A stretch of 64,000 nt of DNA. Source: Sphingomonas sp. Lineage in GTDB: Bacteria > Pseudomonadota > Alphaproteobacteria > Sphingomonadales > Sphingomonadaceae. The notes beneath the pieces are model-generated. The model saw only the letters and a program-made list of their open reading frames with translations, was not told the DNA's origin and searched no databases. How positions within the stretch are numbered: position 1 is the stretch's first letter; each line of letters starts with the position of its first letter. This document shows, one piece after another, positions 46,793 through 55,480 of this stretch. The position numbers and the translations under genes are program-made. Location: contig JAFKLY010000002.1 in assembly GCA_017304655.1 (NCBI GenBank), positions 124,001 through 188,000 of the forward strand. The letters run 5' to 3'.

Positions 46793-46822
46793 AAAAAGGG
46801 CGGAGAATTCCCCGCCCTTTTT
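46793..46822. terminator. Bidirectional intrinsic terminator
   Basis: Arms AAAAAGGGCGG (46793-46803) and CCGCCCTTTTT (46812-46822) form a perfect 11-bp stem with an 8-base loop, giving a T-tract on either strand. It serves both the DUF1176 gene and the convergent gallate dioxygenase gene. Confidence 0.93.
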
Positions 46823-46841
46823 GTGTCTTTCGCAGCTGTGC

Positions 46842-48098
46842 TTACTGCTTGCCGGCCACCGAATAGGTGATCGCCGCATTGCGCGTTTTCTGGAATTCGG
46901 GAACGGTCAGGCCCTTGAAGGCGGCATAGACGTCGATATTCCCGATGCCGAGCACGGCGGCCATTTTCTCCAGCATGAAGAAGATCACGCCATAATGGAT
47001 CATGCCGATCCAGTTGCGGCTACGGACCAGCTCCTTCTCTTCCTCGGTCAGGTCGCTCTCGGCGAAGAGGCCTTCCGGATCCTCGACGAAGCGCTTGCGG
47101 AAGTCCGGCTCGATCAGCCGGTGGAGGAAATGGTTGAGCCGGAAGCCCTTGACTGCGCGGTCGATGGTGAAGGGATAGGTGCCCTCGATCTCCTCGACGC
47201 CGGCCAGCTCGTGCTTGGCGCGCTTGCGCAGCTCCTCGTCGCTCTCTGCAGGGGGAGTCTCATCGCCCAGATCCTCGAACAGCATCGTGGCGATCGCCGT
47301 CATCGAGGGCAGGAAATAGCTCTGATGCAGCTTGTTGACCTTGGTCGAGAGGGCGCCGCGCATCAGCATCCACATCACGATTTCGGCGCCTTCCCAGCCG
47401 CCCAGCTTGGCAAGGTCGGTCACGGTGGCGCTCAGCAACGACGTCGGGTCGTTGGTCAGCTTCTCCATGAACTCCATGTCCCAGGGGGTGTTGTTGAAGC
47501 CGGCGCGCTCGCCATGGACCTGGTGCGACAGGCCGCCGGTGCCGGCGATGACGACCTTGATGTCCTTGGGGTAGCTCTGGATCGCGCGGCGCAGGGACCG
47601 GCCGAAATTCCAGAAGCGCTTGGCCTTCGGGATGGGGTGGTGCAGCACGCCGCACTGGAGCGGAATGAGGCGGCAGGGCCATTCGGTCTCATGCGGGAGC
47701 AGGACGGAGAGCGGCGAGAAAGCGCCATGGTCGAGGCCCATGCCCTGCCAATAGGCGAGGTCAAACTCATCGGCGACCAGACATTCGGCGATGTGCTTGG
47801 CAAGATCCGGGTCGCCCTTGATCGCCGGCAGATCACGCGCGCCGCCGCCTTCGTCCGCCGGCGAGAATTGCTCGCCAATGCCGAGTGCAAACGCGGAATA
47901 ATGCGTGAAGAAGGAGGTCATGTGATCATTGTAGACGTACAGGATCACATCGGGCTTTTCGCGTGCAAGCCATTGCTTCACGGGCTCGAAACCCTCGAAG
48001 ATCGGCGCCCAGACCGGGTCGTTCTGCTTGTTCGCATCCTTGGCGAACGCAATGGTGGGCGTGTGGGAGACAGCGAACCCGCCGAGAATCTTTGCCAT
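46842..48098 (-). CDS. desB: Gallate dioxygenase (DesB/GalA type)
   Basis: Non-heme Fe(II) extradiol dioxygenase opening the ring of gallate to 4-oxalomesaconate. It has 418 residues, a fused LigB-like catalytic domain (1-280) and LigA-like domain (about 300-400). Iron ligands H12, H59 and E239, catalytic H124 and H192, and the C-terminal Y412 of the partner subunit all fall at the residue numbers known for DesB. The LigA-like part has NHFLHRLIEPDFRKRF. Gallate is an intermediate of syringate/lignin breakdown, which fits an aromatic-degrading sphingomonad. The gene stands alone here with no other protocatechuate 4,5-cleavage genes. Confidence 0.95.
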   Translation of the reverse strand: MAKILGGFAVSHTPTIAFAKDANKQNDPVWAPIFEGFEPVKQWLAREKPDVILYVYNDHMTSFFTHYSAFALGIGEQFSPADEGGGARDLPAIKGDPDLAKHIAECLVADEFDLAYWQGMGLDHGAFSPLSVLLPHETEWPCRLIPLQCGVLHHPIPKAKRFWNFGRSLRRAIQSYPKDIKVVIAGTGGLSHQVHGERAGFNNTPWDMEFMEKLTNDPTSLLSATVTDLAKLGGWEGAEIVMWMLMRGALSTKVNKLHQSYFLPSMTAIATMLFEDLGDETPPAESDEELRKRAKHELAGVEEIEGTYPFTIDRAVKGFRLNHFLHRLIEPDFRKRFVEDPEGLFAESDLTEEEKELVRSRNWIGMIHYGVIFFMLEKMAAVLGIGNIDVYAAFKGLTVPEFQKTRNAAITYSVAGKQ

Positions 48099-48197
48099 GA
48101 TACCTCTCCTTCAAGCCTGCGCGCGATTGGACTCGCTGCGGCCGGCACAATGTGTGTCGCATAACATTTGTAAGCAAGGCAAACGGAATTCCTTGAC

Positions 48198-48830
48198 TCA
48201 GGACAAAGCCGGGCCGGCAGGGCTGTCCGTCACGATCGGAGCGTTCAGCGCCATGAGCTGGGAGGGGAAAGCTTCGACGAGCCGCCGGGCTTCCTTCCAA
48301 TCCGCGCGCAGCCAGCGGTCATGATCCGCGCGGTGCAGGATAACGGGCATGGTGCGGGGATTGACGGAAGTGACGAGTCGATTGGGCTCACAGGTCAGCA
48401 GGGCAAAGCTCGGCACCTCGCTGTCGCGGCAGAGACCAGCCATGGCGAAAACAGGCTCGTCGGCGACGCGGAAGCGACAGGGCGTGCGTTTGCCGGTGCG
48501 TGGATCGGGCGTCTGCGACCATAGCTGGAAAGATGTGGCGGGGATCAGGCAGCGATACTCTGTGTGTCGCAGGGAGCCGATCCAGAACGGGCTATCGAGA
48601 TTACGCACATGGGCCACCGGCGGCTCGCCCGCGAGCATTGCGCCGGGCGGGGGAGGGACGCCCCATAATCTTGGCGCCAGGCGTCGCTTGCCGTCGCGTC
48701 CTCGGAGCACGACCGGCGCGAAACAGCCAGGCGTTGCATAACCGCCATCCCACGGGTCGCGCTCCGGATCGGCGCCCAAGGTCCGAGCGGCAAGCTCTGC
48801 CGATGTGTCGAGACGGTAAAGGAATGTCAT
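48198..48830 (-). CDS. SRAP/HMCES (YedK) family protein, catalytic residues lost
   Basis: A 210-residue protein of the SOS response-associated peptidase family; normal members crosslink to abasic sites through Cys2. Conserved framework: LYRLDTSAE, LDSPFWIG, RCLIPATSF, FAMAGL, LTCEPN and RTMPVILHR. The key residues are missing: the N-terminus is MTFLYR instead of MC(N/G)xYR, HVR replaces NAR, the Glu-containing Trp motif is SFQLW, and the usual His before R-MPVIL is Asn (VNPRTMPVIL). ATG 48830 is homologous to the normal start. It may be a degenerate or repurposed abasic-DNA binder. Confidence 0.8.
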   Translation of the reverse strand: MTFLYRLDTSAELAARTLGADPERDPWDGGYATPGCFAPVVLRGRDGKRRLAPRLWGVPPPPGAMLAGEPPVAHVRNLDSPFWIGSLRHTEYRCLIPATSFQLWSQTPDPRTGKRTPCRFRVADEPVFAMAGLCRDSEVPSFALLTCEPNRLVTSVNPRTMPVILHRADHDRWLRADWKEARRLVEAFPSQLMALNAPIVTDSPAGPALS

Positions 48831-48904
48831 GGCCGCGCGATCCTGTGGGTGGGCCATGCCGGTGGTCAAGGCCCGTTGACTTGACCGGGCGTGAAGACGG
48901 GGGG

Positions 48905-49339
48905 ATGACGATGGCCATGTTGCTCAATCTCGTCATTTCCACCGCGATGGTCCTGTTCACTGTCATGCTTCATGGGCTTGGCATGGCGTTGCTCGGACGA
49001 TTGCTGCGCAATGAAGTGCAGGATGAACGGGCCATGCACTTGCCGGCACTCTCGCCGCGCAATCTCGCCTTCACGCTGATCACCGTGCTTGCGCTGTTCT
49101 TTTTGCACGGGCTTGAAATCTGGTCCTACGCGCTGCTGTATCTGGCGAACGGCGCGATCCGGTCGCTGGAAGTCGCGGTCTATTTTTCGACGATCAGCTA
49201 TGCTGCCATTGGCTATTCGGACCATTATATCCAACCCGGCTGGCGGCTCGTTGCGGGCATCGAAGGGATCAACGGCCTGCTACTGCTCGGCTGGTCGACT
49301 GCCTTCTTCGTGACCATGGTCGCGCGACTGGGCCGATGA
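48905..49339 (+). CDS. Small ion-channel-like membrane protein (two-pore-domain/KcsA-type fold)
   Basis: A 144-residue membrane protein with hydrophobic helices at about 5-30, 52-80 and 117-140, and a re-entrant pore-like segment YFSTISYAAIGYSD (93-106) between the last two. This layout matches bacterial ion-channel domain proteins. The usual filter TVGYGD is replaced by AIGYSD, so ion selectivity is uncertain. ATG 48905 or 48911 is the start; the frame is open upstream but overlaps the SRAP gene on the other strand. Confidence 0.7.
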   Translation: MTMAMLLNLVISTAMVLFTVMLHGLGMALLGRLLRNEVQDERAMHLPALSPRNLAFTLITVLALFFLHGLEIWSYALLYLANGAIRSLEVAVYFSTISYAAIGYSDHYIQPGWRLVAGIEGINGLLLLGWSTAFFVTMVARLGR

Positions 49340-49399
49340 TGATGCCGGCAAGCGGAACCGGCGCTTGCAGCGCAGGCCTCCCCTCCGCCAGAAGAGGGT

Positions 49400-49834
49400 A
49401 TGACCGACCCGCAAGCCCGGGCGCTGATCGAGCGCCTTCACCTCCAGCCGCATCCGGAAGGGGGCTGGTATCGCGAGACCTGGCGTGCGCCCGCGCTACT
49501 CGACGAGCGAGCCGGCGCGACGGCCATCCATTTCCTGATCGAGGCGGGGCAGCGCTCCCACTGGCACCGGGTCGATGCCGCGGAGATCTGGCTCTGGCAT
49601 GCCGGCAGCGCGCTTCTGCTCTCGACTGCGCCGGGCGATGCGGGACCTGTCAGCACGCTCCGCCTTGGCGGGGACGTCTTGTCTGGCGAGGTGCCCCAGC
49701 AGGTCATCGCGGCGCATCACTGGCAGGCGGCGGAAGCCGACCGGGGCTGGGCGCTCGTTTCCTGCGTCGTGGCGCCCGGCTTCGACTTCGCCGGCTTCAC
49801 CCTTGCCGCGCCGGACTGGTCGCCCGGTGGTTGA
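49400..49834 (+). CDS. Cupin domain protein (DUF985 family)
   Basis: A 144-residue single cupin of the DUF985 type: LHLQPHPEGGWYRETWR near the start, then AIHFLIEAGQRSHWHRVDAAEIWLWHAG (metal-binding histidines and Glu) and PGFDFAGFTLA at the end. Family members bind a metal, and their substrates are mostly unknown. It starts 60 bases after the channel-like gene. Confidence 0.9.
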   Translation: MTDPQARALIERLHLQPHPEGGWYRETWRAPALLDERAGATAIHFLIEAGQRSHWHRVDAAEIWLWHAGSALLLSTAPGDAGPVSTLRLGGDVLSGEVPQQVIAAHHWQAAEADRGWALVSCVVAPGFDFAGFTLAAPDWSPGG

Positions 49835-49855
49835 CGCGATGGCGCGTGGCGTTCC

Positions 49856-50779
49856 TCAGAAGCTGTAAACGAGCGTCGCGCGTGTCGCCGTGTCTGTCGG
49901 TTGTCTGTCAACGGCCGGGCTGGTTTCGTGCTGGACATTATAGGAGATTCGGCCGGACAATTTGGTGTTGATCTTGGCAGTCAGCGCGGTGGTGGAGATG
50001 AGCGTCGTATTCTCGCCGCCAGCGAGCACGGAGCCGTCCTCCGACAAGGCAATGCCATCCCGCAATGTCCAGCGATAGGCCATGGAGGCGCGCCCGGCGA
50101 ACTCGTCTTCCTCGAGGCCGCCGGTGTAGCGTGTCTGACGAAGGGCGGGGCCGGCTTCGAGGTCGAGCGTCATATGGTCGCGATTGATTGCGCGGTAGCC
50201 AAGGCCAAGGGATTCGGTGAAGCGCCGTGCATAGCTCGCGAAGACGTCGCGCTCCCAACCCAGTGTCGAGACAAGATAGAGCCCGTCCCGAAAGATGTAA
50301 TTGAGCGCATAGCTCGCAGCATATTTCTGGCGGGTCGTCGTGCCGTTGGAGCGCAGATAATCGACCAGCCCGGTGAGCTTGTGGCGCGTCTTGGGGCCTT
50401 CCTTCATCAGGCTCACGCCAAGGATTGCGCTCGTCTCCTTGGTATTGCCGCTCGTCAGGCCAAAGCCGGCCTGTCCTTCGCCCTTCCAGCCCTCGAACAT
50501 ATTGCGTTGCGCATAGTGCGCTGCTTCTTCGCGCTTTGCCCTCGCCTGTGCCTCGGCGAACAGGCCGGCGCCGAGCGCTTCGATGGCGTCGGCATCATCG
50601 GGGTTGGTCGCCTTGGCGACTTTCATGACCGCTTCATAGGTGGCCTTGTCATGGCTTGCTGCTGCCTCGCGGATCATCGCTTCGACCGCGGTCGGCACAG
50701 CCGCCTGGGCCGGGATGCTCCAGATTGATAGCGTTAACATACGGCAGAGGGCAGCAACGCGGTGACGTCTCGCGATCAT
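49856..50779 (-). CDS. DUF481 family outer membrane protein
   Basis: A 307-residue protein with a signal peptide (MIARRHR..., cleavage near AQAAV), a helical N-terminal region (about 20-90) and a DUF481 beta-barrel (GFGLTSGNTKETSAILG, GRISYNVQHE, TRATLVYSF). It is probably an outer-membrane porin-like salt-stress-inducible protein of the YdiY type. The ATG at 50779 follows CAGGAGATAAG; the longer frame upstream lacks features. The last residue is Phe, as expected for a barrel. Confidence 0.85.
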   Translation of the reverse strand: MIARRHRVAALCRMLTLSIWSIPAQAAVPTAVEAMIREAAASHDKATYEAVMKVAKATNPDDADAIEALGAGLFAEAQARAKREEAAHYAQRNMFEGWKGEGQAGFGLTSGNTKETSAILGVSLMKEGPKTRHKLTGLVDYLRSNGTTTRQKYAASYALNYIFRDGLYLVSTLGWERDVFASYARRFTESLGLGYRAINRDHMTLDLEAGPALRQTRYTGGLEEDEFAGRASMAYRWTLRDGIALSEDGSVLAGGENTTLISTTALTAKINTKLSGRISYNVQHETSPAVDRQPTDTATRATLVYSF

Positions 50780-51017
50780 CTTATCTCCTGTGTCGTCCCG
50801 GCCATCGGCCTCGCTTGCCAATCGCCCACCGGGGCATCCTCCGTCAGGGTGCCATGACGATCCTTTTGATAAAAGGCCGGTGGGGCCATGGCAATTCGTC
50901 TGGCTGCGGACCGCATGTTCCGTGCGGCTGACTGCCAATGCCGAGCGATTGATCCAGCGCAAGGCAGGCGCGTCTCCTTCTTGTCAGGAGGTTTGCGTCT
51001 GACAGGAGAGTCGCGCG

Positions 51018-51416
51018 ATGAATGAAGCCGGTGCTGAAGCCACGATGCTGCCGTTCGAGGAGATTGGGGGGGCTCCGGCTGTCCGCGCTTTGGTCGAGCG
51101 ATTCTACGATCTCATGGACGGGGACGATCGCTTCGCAGCGCTGCGGGCTATTCATGCGCCTGATCTGACCCCCATGCGGCAGTCGCTTGTCGGCTTTCTC
51201 ACGGCGTGGCTGGGCGGTCCGCGCGACTGGTTCGAGATCAATGCCGGCACCTGCATCATGTCCGCCCATCGTCAGCTTGGCTTTGGTGCGGTGGAGACGG
51301 CGCAGTGGCTTCAGGCCATGGGGCAGGCCCTTGCCGAGAGCGGCATCCCCGCCGATCTGGCAAGCCGAATGAACGACGCATTCGAGCGCATGGGCCACGC
51401 GATGCAGGCGGGCTGA
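51018..51416 (+). CDS. Group II truncated hemoglobin
   Basis: A 132-residue heme protein of the 2-on-2 globin type. B10 tyrosine is Y30 (RFYDLM), the proximal (F8) histidine is H84 (MSAHRQLGF), and the G8 tryptophan is W97 (AQWLQAM), the combination seen in group II members. It handles oxygen, NO or peroxide chemistry in the cytoplasm. The start ATG 51018 follows GACAGGAGAG. Confidence 0.9.
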   Translation: MNEAGAEATMLPFEEIGGAPAVRALVERFYDLMDGDDRFAALRAIHAPDLTPMRQSLVGFLTAWLGGPRDWFEINAGTCIMSAHRQLGFGAVETAQWLQAMGQALAESGIPADLASRMNDAFERMGHAMQAG

Positions 51417-51422
51417 GCCTCT

Positions 51423-51995
51423 TCAGAGCAGGCGCGGTTGAACATCTTCCTCGGCGCCGCAGAGTCGCCAGCGCGCGAGGATGTCGTGTCGATGCCAGCC
51501 GACGAAGCTGTGGATCAGCACAAAGTCTGTCGCTTGCCAGCGAAAGCCGGTCACTGCCTTGTCTATTGGGCCTGCACCCTTGCGATAGCAAAGCGTCAGG
51601 TGCGGGCTGAACCGCCAGCCTGCTCGCACCGCAATGCGCTCCTGCGTCATGGCCGCTGCGATCTGCGCTTGCAGTGCCTGGAGGGGACGGATGACGCGGG
51701 CCGGCCGCAAGGCAACGGTACCGCTGCCGCCGGAAAGGTGATCGAGCAGCACGTCGAATGCCTCCGCGCGGACAGCCGCACCGGCACGCTGCAGGGCGTC
51801 GATTAGGCCGCTCGGGACAGTCGGCATGTCGGCCGTGATCGCGAGGGTAACGTGCAGGCGATCCGGTTCGAGCAGGCCCTTGGCGCCAAGCTCTGCTTCC
51901 GCGAAGGCATGCGTTTGTCTTGCTGCCACGGGGTCGGATTTCAGCGCGAAGAAGAATCTGTGCAAAACCGGTGGATCGAACAAAGCGGGTGGCAT
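51423..51995 (-). CDS. thpR: RNA 2',3'-cyclic phosphodiesterase (2'-5' RNA ligase family)
   Basis: A 190-residue protein of the 2H phosphodiesterase superfamily. Both HxTx motifs are present: LHVTLAI (about residue 45) and PHLTLCY (about residue 130). RFFFALKSDP at the N-terminus is typical. It opens 2',3'-cyclic phosphates on RNA and can ligate tRNA halves in vitro. It ends only 6 bases from the convergent hemoglobin gene. Confidence 0.9.
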   Translation of the reverse strand: MPPALFDPPVLHRFFFALKSDPVAARQTHAFAEAELGAKGLLEPDRLHVTLAITADMPTVPSGLIDALQRAGAAVRAEAFDVLLDHLSGGSGTVALRPARVIRPLQALQAQIAAAMTQERIAVRAGWRFSPHLTLCYRKGAGPIDKAVTGFRWQATDFVLIHSFVGWHRHDILARWRLCGAEEDVQPRLL

Positions 51996-52087
51996 GTCGC
52001 CTCTCCGAATCGGAATTTGTTCTTCTTATGTTCTTGCGTTCTCCAAGAGTCGAGTCAATCCGAGCCGCGCGTGTGGCACGAGTACAA

Positions 52088-52119
52088 GAGAGCCCCGCGC
52101 TGGATGGCGCGAGGCTCTC
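52088..52119. terminator. Hairpin terminator after the PEP-CTERM gene
   Basis: GAGAGCCCCGCGC (52088-52100) and GCGCGAGGCTCTC (52107-52119) form a 13-bp stem with one mismatch and a 6-base loop. It lies 26 bases downstream of the minus-strand PEP-CTERM gene. The following minus-strand sequence (TTGT) has only a weak T-tract. Confidence 0.65.
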
Positions 52120-52144
52120 GTGATTGGTCAGGTTGCTCGATTGA

Positions 52145-52843
52145 TCAGGCGAAGCTGACTGTCGTGCGGGTGCGGCGCGCGCGCATCGCGCAGCCGACGG
52201 CACCCATGCCCAGGATCATCATGGCCCAGGTGGCCGGCTCCGGAACGGCAGGCTGGTAAGTGTAGAACAGCAGGTCCTGCTTGTCGCTGTTCTTCGCGAC
52301 GTAGAGCTTCAGGTTCGGATCGATCGAACCGGCACCCGCCACTGCTCCGTTGAGATAGCTGTTCGCCGTGCTGGCAAGCGAACCACTGTTCGACCAGTAG
52401 GAGTCGAAGTGGTTTTTCGTCACGTCCATGTTGTTGCTGGTCTCGTAGACCAGCTCCCAGATGGCCATCTGCATCGCGGCCTGGCTGAGCGAGCCGCTCG
52501 TCGCGCCATAAGTGTCTACCAGGGAGGAGATGCGATTGTAGCGCGTGGTGTCCCCGCCCAGATAGCTCAGCAGGTCAACGACCTCGAACGTGCCCGTGCC
52601 GGCATAGTCGAACAGGTCGACGCAATAGGCGAGCATCGACACAGCATTGCCATCCCAGTTGCCGGTCACGTTGAACGGCGAAACGCGCACATCGTCGAAA
52701 TCATAATTGCTCATCTTGAAGCTCGCCAGCGGCGCGTTCGCATTCACGACGTTGATACCGGTGATCGTCAGGGCGGCATTGGCGCTGGTTGCGCCAGCGA
52801 ACAGGGCGGTGCCGGCAATGGCAAGGGAAAGAAGCTTGTTCAT
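52145..52843 (-). CDS. PEPxxWA-CTERM sorting domain protein with thioester-domain-like residues
   Basis: A 232-residue exported protein. The signal peptide ends near ANAA (residue 24). The C-terminus has the sorting signal VPEPATWAM (200-208), a hydrophobic helix and a basic tail (RARRTRTT), recognised by exosortase/EpsH-type systems and common in sphingomonads. The body contains AYCVD (Cys74) and AAMQMAIWE (Gln125). These resemble the Cys and Gln that form internal thioesters in surface adhesin thioester domains. The start ATG 52843 follows GGGAGC. Confidence 0.83.
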   Translation of the reverse strand: MNKLLSLAIAGTALFAGATSANAALTITGINVVNANAPLASFKMSNYDFDDVRVSPFNVTGNWDGNAVSMLAYCVDLFDYAGTGTFEVVDLLSYLGGDTTRYNRISSLVDTYGATSGSLSQAAMQMAIWELVYETSNNMDVTKNHFDSYWSNSGSLASTANSYLNGAVAGAGSIDPNLKLYVAKNSDKQDLLFYTYQPAVPEPATWAMMILGMGAVGCAMRARRTRTTVSFA

Positions 52844-52879
52844 GTCAGTGCTCCCACAGAAACTCTCGTTGGAAGTCAC

Positions 52880-53067
52880 CTGACGCGCATCGGCCTGATA
52901 CTAAAGACCTTTAACCAATAAAATCATGAAATTAACTATCATTCCCCGATGCGTTAATGCGCATTAACTACGGCGCTTCTTGTCTGTTCGCACGCCTGTC
53001 CCGATTCAGGACAAGGCCGCAACCGAACCTTTCCAGGCCGACTGACAGACCGGCCGGCACTCCCGAA
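52880..53067. other. Intergenic region, no gene
   Basis: About 190 bases with an AT-rich stretch (52914-52960) upstream of the PEP-CTERM gene, presumably holding its promoter. No gene or clear motif was seen. Confidence 0.45.
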
Positions 53068-53862
53068 TCAGGCGAATCGGTAGCCGGAGATTGCGCTGCC
53101 CAGCACCAGCTCGCTGAAATCGCGGTGGCCAGGTTCTGATGATGCCCCCGCGGCCACCATGAGCGGGAGGAGATGGTCCTCTTGGGGATGGCAAATACGG
53201 GCATAAGGCGCGTCCGCCCAGTGCGTCAGCAGATCGGCGCGTGCATCCGGAGCGGATTGCGCCGCGCCGGTCAACCATGTGTCGAACAAGGTAGAGGGCG
53301 CCTGAGCGCGCGGATCGCGAAAGGCGCGCAGATTGTGGAAGCTCATGCCGGACCCGATGATGAGCACGCCTTCGTCACGCAGGCTGGCGATCGCTTCGCC
53401 TGCGCGCAGGTGCAGCGCGGGATCGTAGCCGGCCTCGATGGACATCTCGACGACAGGAACATCCGCATCAGGAAAGGCGACCTTCATCGGGATGAACACG
53501 CCATGGTCAAAGCCCCGGGTCGGATCGACCTGAGCTGCAAGACCAGCATCGCGCAGCAGGCCTGCTGCACGCTCCGCCAGCCACGGTGCTCCCGGTGCGG
53601 GATAGGTCAGCTCGTAAGTGTGTGGTGGGAAGTTGTAATAATCGAAGATGAGGCCGGGATGCTCGGCACCCGTGAACGCGAAGCCGCGCGTTTCCCAATG
53701 GCCGGAAATGATGAGCAGCGCTTTCGGCCGCTCGGGCAGGTCCTCGACGATGGAGCGCAGATAGGTTTCCATCCCACGCCAGACACCTTCTGGATCCGGC
53801 ATGAAAAAGCAGGGACCACCGCCATGTGGGATATAGAGGCTGGGCTGGCGGGCAGTATTCAT
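53068..53862 (-). CDS. DODA-type extradiol aromatic-ring-opening dioxygenase (YgiD-like)
   Basis: A 264-residue LigB-superfamily dioxygenase. Putative metal-site His residues are in IPHGGGPCFF, SGHWETRG, FDHGVFIPM and SFHNLRAF. It resembles plant-type 4,5-DOPA dioxygenase and bacterial YgiD, whose natural substrate is unclear. It is distinct from the gallate dioxygenase at 46842. Start chosen at ATG 53862 (MNTARQPSLY), which matches the family N-terminus better than ATG 53877. Confidence 0.88.
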   Translation of the reverse strand: MNTARQPSLYIPHGGGPCFFMPDPEGVWRGMETYLRSIVEDLPERPKALLIISGHWETRGFAFTGAEHPGLIFDYYNFPPHTYELTYPAPGAPWLAERAAGLLRDAGLAAQVDPTRGFDHGVFIPMKVAFPDADVPVVEMSIEAGYDPALHLRAGEAIASLRDEGVLIIGSGMSFHNLRAFRDPRAQAPSTLFDTWLTGAAQSAPDARADLLTHWADAPYARICHPQEDHLLPLMVAAGASSEPGHRDFSELVLGSAISGYRFA

Positions 53863-53935
53863 GGACGAGCATTCCATCGTGGATGATTGTTCGGGCGAAG
53901 ATGGGGTGTGCTGATCGGCTGCGCAATGATGGCGA

Positions 53936-55480
53936 TCAGCGGTTTGCCGAAGGCTCCTCTCCCTCAGTTTCGTCGGCAGCCATCAAGGCCTCAAGCTCCA
54001 CCGGCGTGATCTCCTTGTTTTCCTTGAGGCGATCGAGCAGCTTGCGCGCCTTCTCGGTGCCGCTCCCATGCGGGTTGTAAGCAATGGGAGCCAGGTTGAA
54101 GGCTGCGTCCTCGTAACGCTTGTCGCGGATCTGCTGCATGACGAGCGTGTAGCGCAAGCCCAGATCAAACGGTGCGAGCTCCGATGCGCGCTCAAGCGCG
54201 TTGACGGCATTCTCGCCGGGCACCGCGCCCTGCCTCAGATAGGACATATAGAAGTACATCAACGGGAGCGGGTGATCGTTCTCGATCTGGTTGAGCTTCA
54301 GAAAGGCAGCGCGGGCATCGCGATAGGCCTTCGCCTTGTCCTGCGCCGTTTCCGCCTTCTCGAACAGGGCAAGACCTTTCTGGATGTGGGCATTGACCTG
54401 ACGAGGGTCGAGCGCGAGGGCTGCATCGGCTGCGGTAATCGCCGCATCGGGATTGCCGGAATCGACTTCCGCCTCCGCGAGCGCCGTCAGCACTGCGGCG
54501 TCGCTAGGGAAGCGCGCTGCGATGGCACGCGCCTCGGGCACCAGTTCGATCGCCTCTTCCCGGGTGACCCCACGACGGGAGCGGATACGCACCGGCATGA
54601 TCACCGCTTCGCCTGCACTGAGTTCACGCAGTGTGACGGGGCTTGTCTTTAGAAGCCCCGGATTGAGACGCAAGGCGGTCAGCTTGCCAAGCTTGTAGCG
54701 CTCAACATCCTTCTCGAGCACAGCCAGATCGCCAAAGGCTGCGCGAGCGGCTTCGATCGAGCTTTTTCCGCTTCGCAGGAGCCTTAGATACTCAGGGAAC
54801 TGGCCCTTCCGGCTCTGGCTAAAGGTCAGATAATGATAGAGCAACCAGGCTTTGCCATAATAAGCGTCAAAGCCCTTGCGACGCCGCTTCTCATAGGTGT
54901 CCGGATCAAGCAGGTCCGTCACGGAGACGTCCGGCGCGTGAAACAATTCTGCAGCGCGATGCTGCGCCGCAAGGCCGAGCGTGAGATTGCCATCCTTCTC
55001 GAACTTGGCCGACGCAAAGAATTCGGCCGATCCCTCGACGAACCAGCGCGGCCAGTTTTCCCGCGATGTTGAGAGCTGGAAGTGATGCGCATATTCGTGG
55101 AGCAGCGCAATCATCGAAAAAGAGAGGCTGTCGCCATCCGAACTGATCGTTGGCACGATCGCATAGGAGCCGCCGGCTCGCGGTTGATAAAAGGCGTAGG
55201 TGAAGCCGGTCTTGTCGCCGGCCAGCTTGCGCACTTCCCTGTCGCTCTTCACCACATAGACGGTTACCCGGTTGGACGGGCTGGGCGGGCCGTCTTCCGA
55301 CCGCTCGAGCATGAGCGCCATCGCGCCGTGAAATCGCTCGAGCTGCTGGGAGAAGCGCTGGATATCGGTCGGCGTATCGTCTGCATAAATGACGAAATGC
55401 GGACTTGATGCCTCCATCCATTTCGCGGACCCGGCCATTGGCATGGCCAGCAAGGCAAGCGTCGTCAGCAGGCGTAACAT
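53936..55480 (-). CDS. Exported zinc-peptidase-like TPR protein (MA clan)
   Basis: A 514-residue protein with a signal peptide (cleavage near GSAKW). The N-terminal half has a gluzincin motif HEYAH (H128, E129, H132) and the downstream WFVEGSAEFF segment, in which E149 would be the third ligand. The second half (about 305-490) consists of TPR-like repeats (AAITAADAALALDP, AYRDARAAFLKL, NALERASELAPFD). Such proteins are probably periplasmic peptidases or peptidase-derived scaffolds of unknown substrate. Confidence 0.8.
   Translation of the reverse strand: MLRLLTTLALLAMPMAGSAKWMEASSPHFVIYADDTPTDIQRFSQQLERFHGAMALMLERSEDGPPSPSNRVTVYVVKSDREVRKLAGDKTGFTYAFYQPRAGGSYAIVPTISSDGDSLSFSMIALLHEYAHHFQLSTSRENWPRWFVEGSAEFFASAKFEKDGNLTLGLAAQHRAAELFHAPDVSVTDLLDPDTYEKRRRKGFDAYYGKAWLLYHYLTFSQSRKGQFPEYLRLLRSGKSSIEAARAAFGDLAVLEKDVERYKLGKLTALRLNPGLLKTSPVTLRELSAGEAVIMPVRIRSRRGVTREEAIELVPEARAIAARFPSDAAVLTALAEAEVDSGNPDAAITAADAALALDPRQVNAHIQKGLALFEKAETAQDKAKAYRDARAAFLKLNQIENDHPLPLMYFYMSYLRQGAVPGENAVNALERASELAPFDLGLRYTLVMQQIRDKRYEDAAFNLAPIAYNPHGSGTEKARKLLDRLKENKEITPVELEALMAADETEGEEPSANR

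Noticed and set aside
46821..48164. 447-codon open frame on the plus strand
   Set aside because: Antisense to the gallate dioxygenase gene, which has all its active-site residues.
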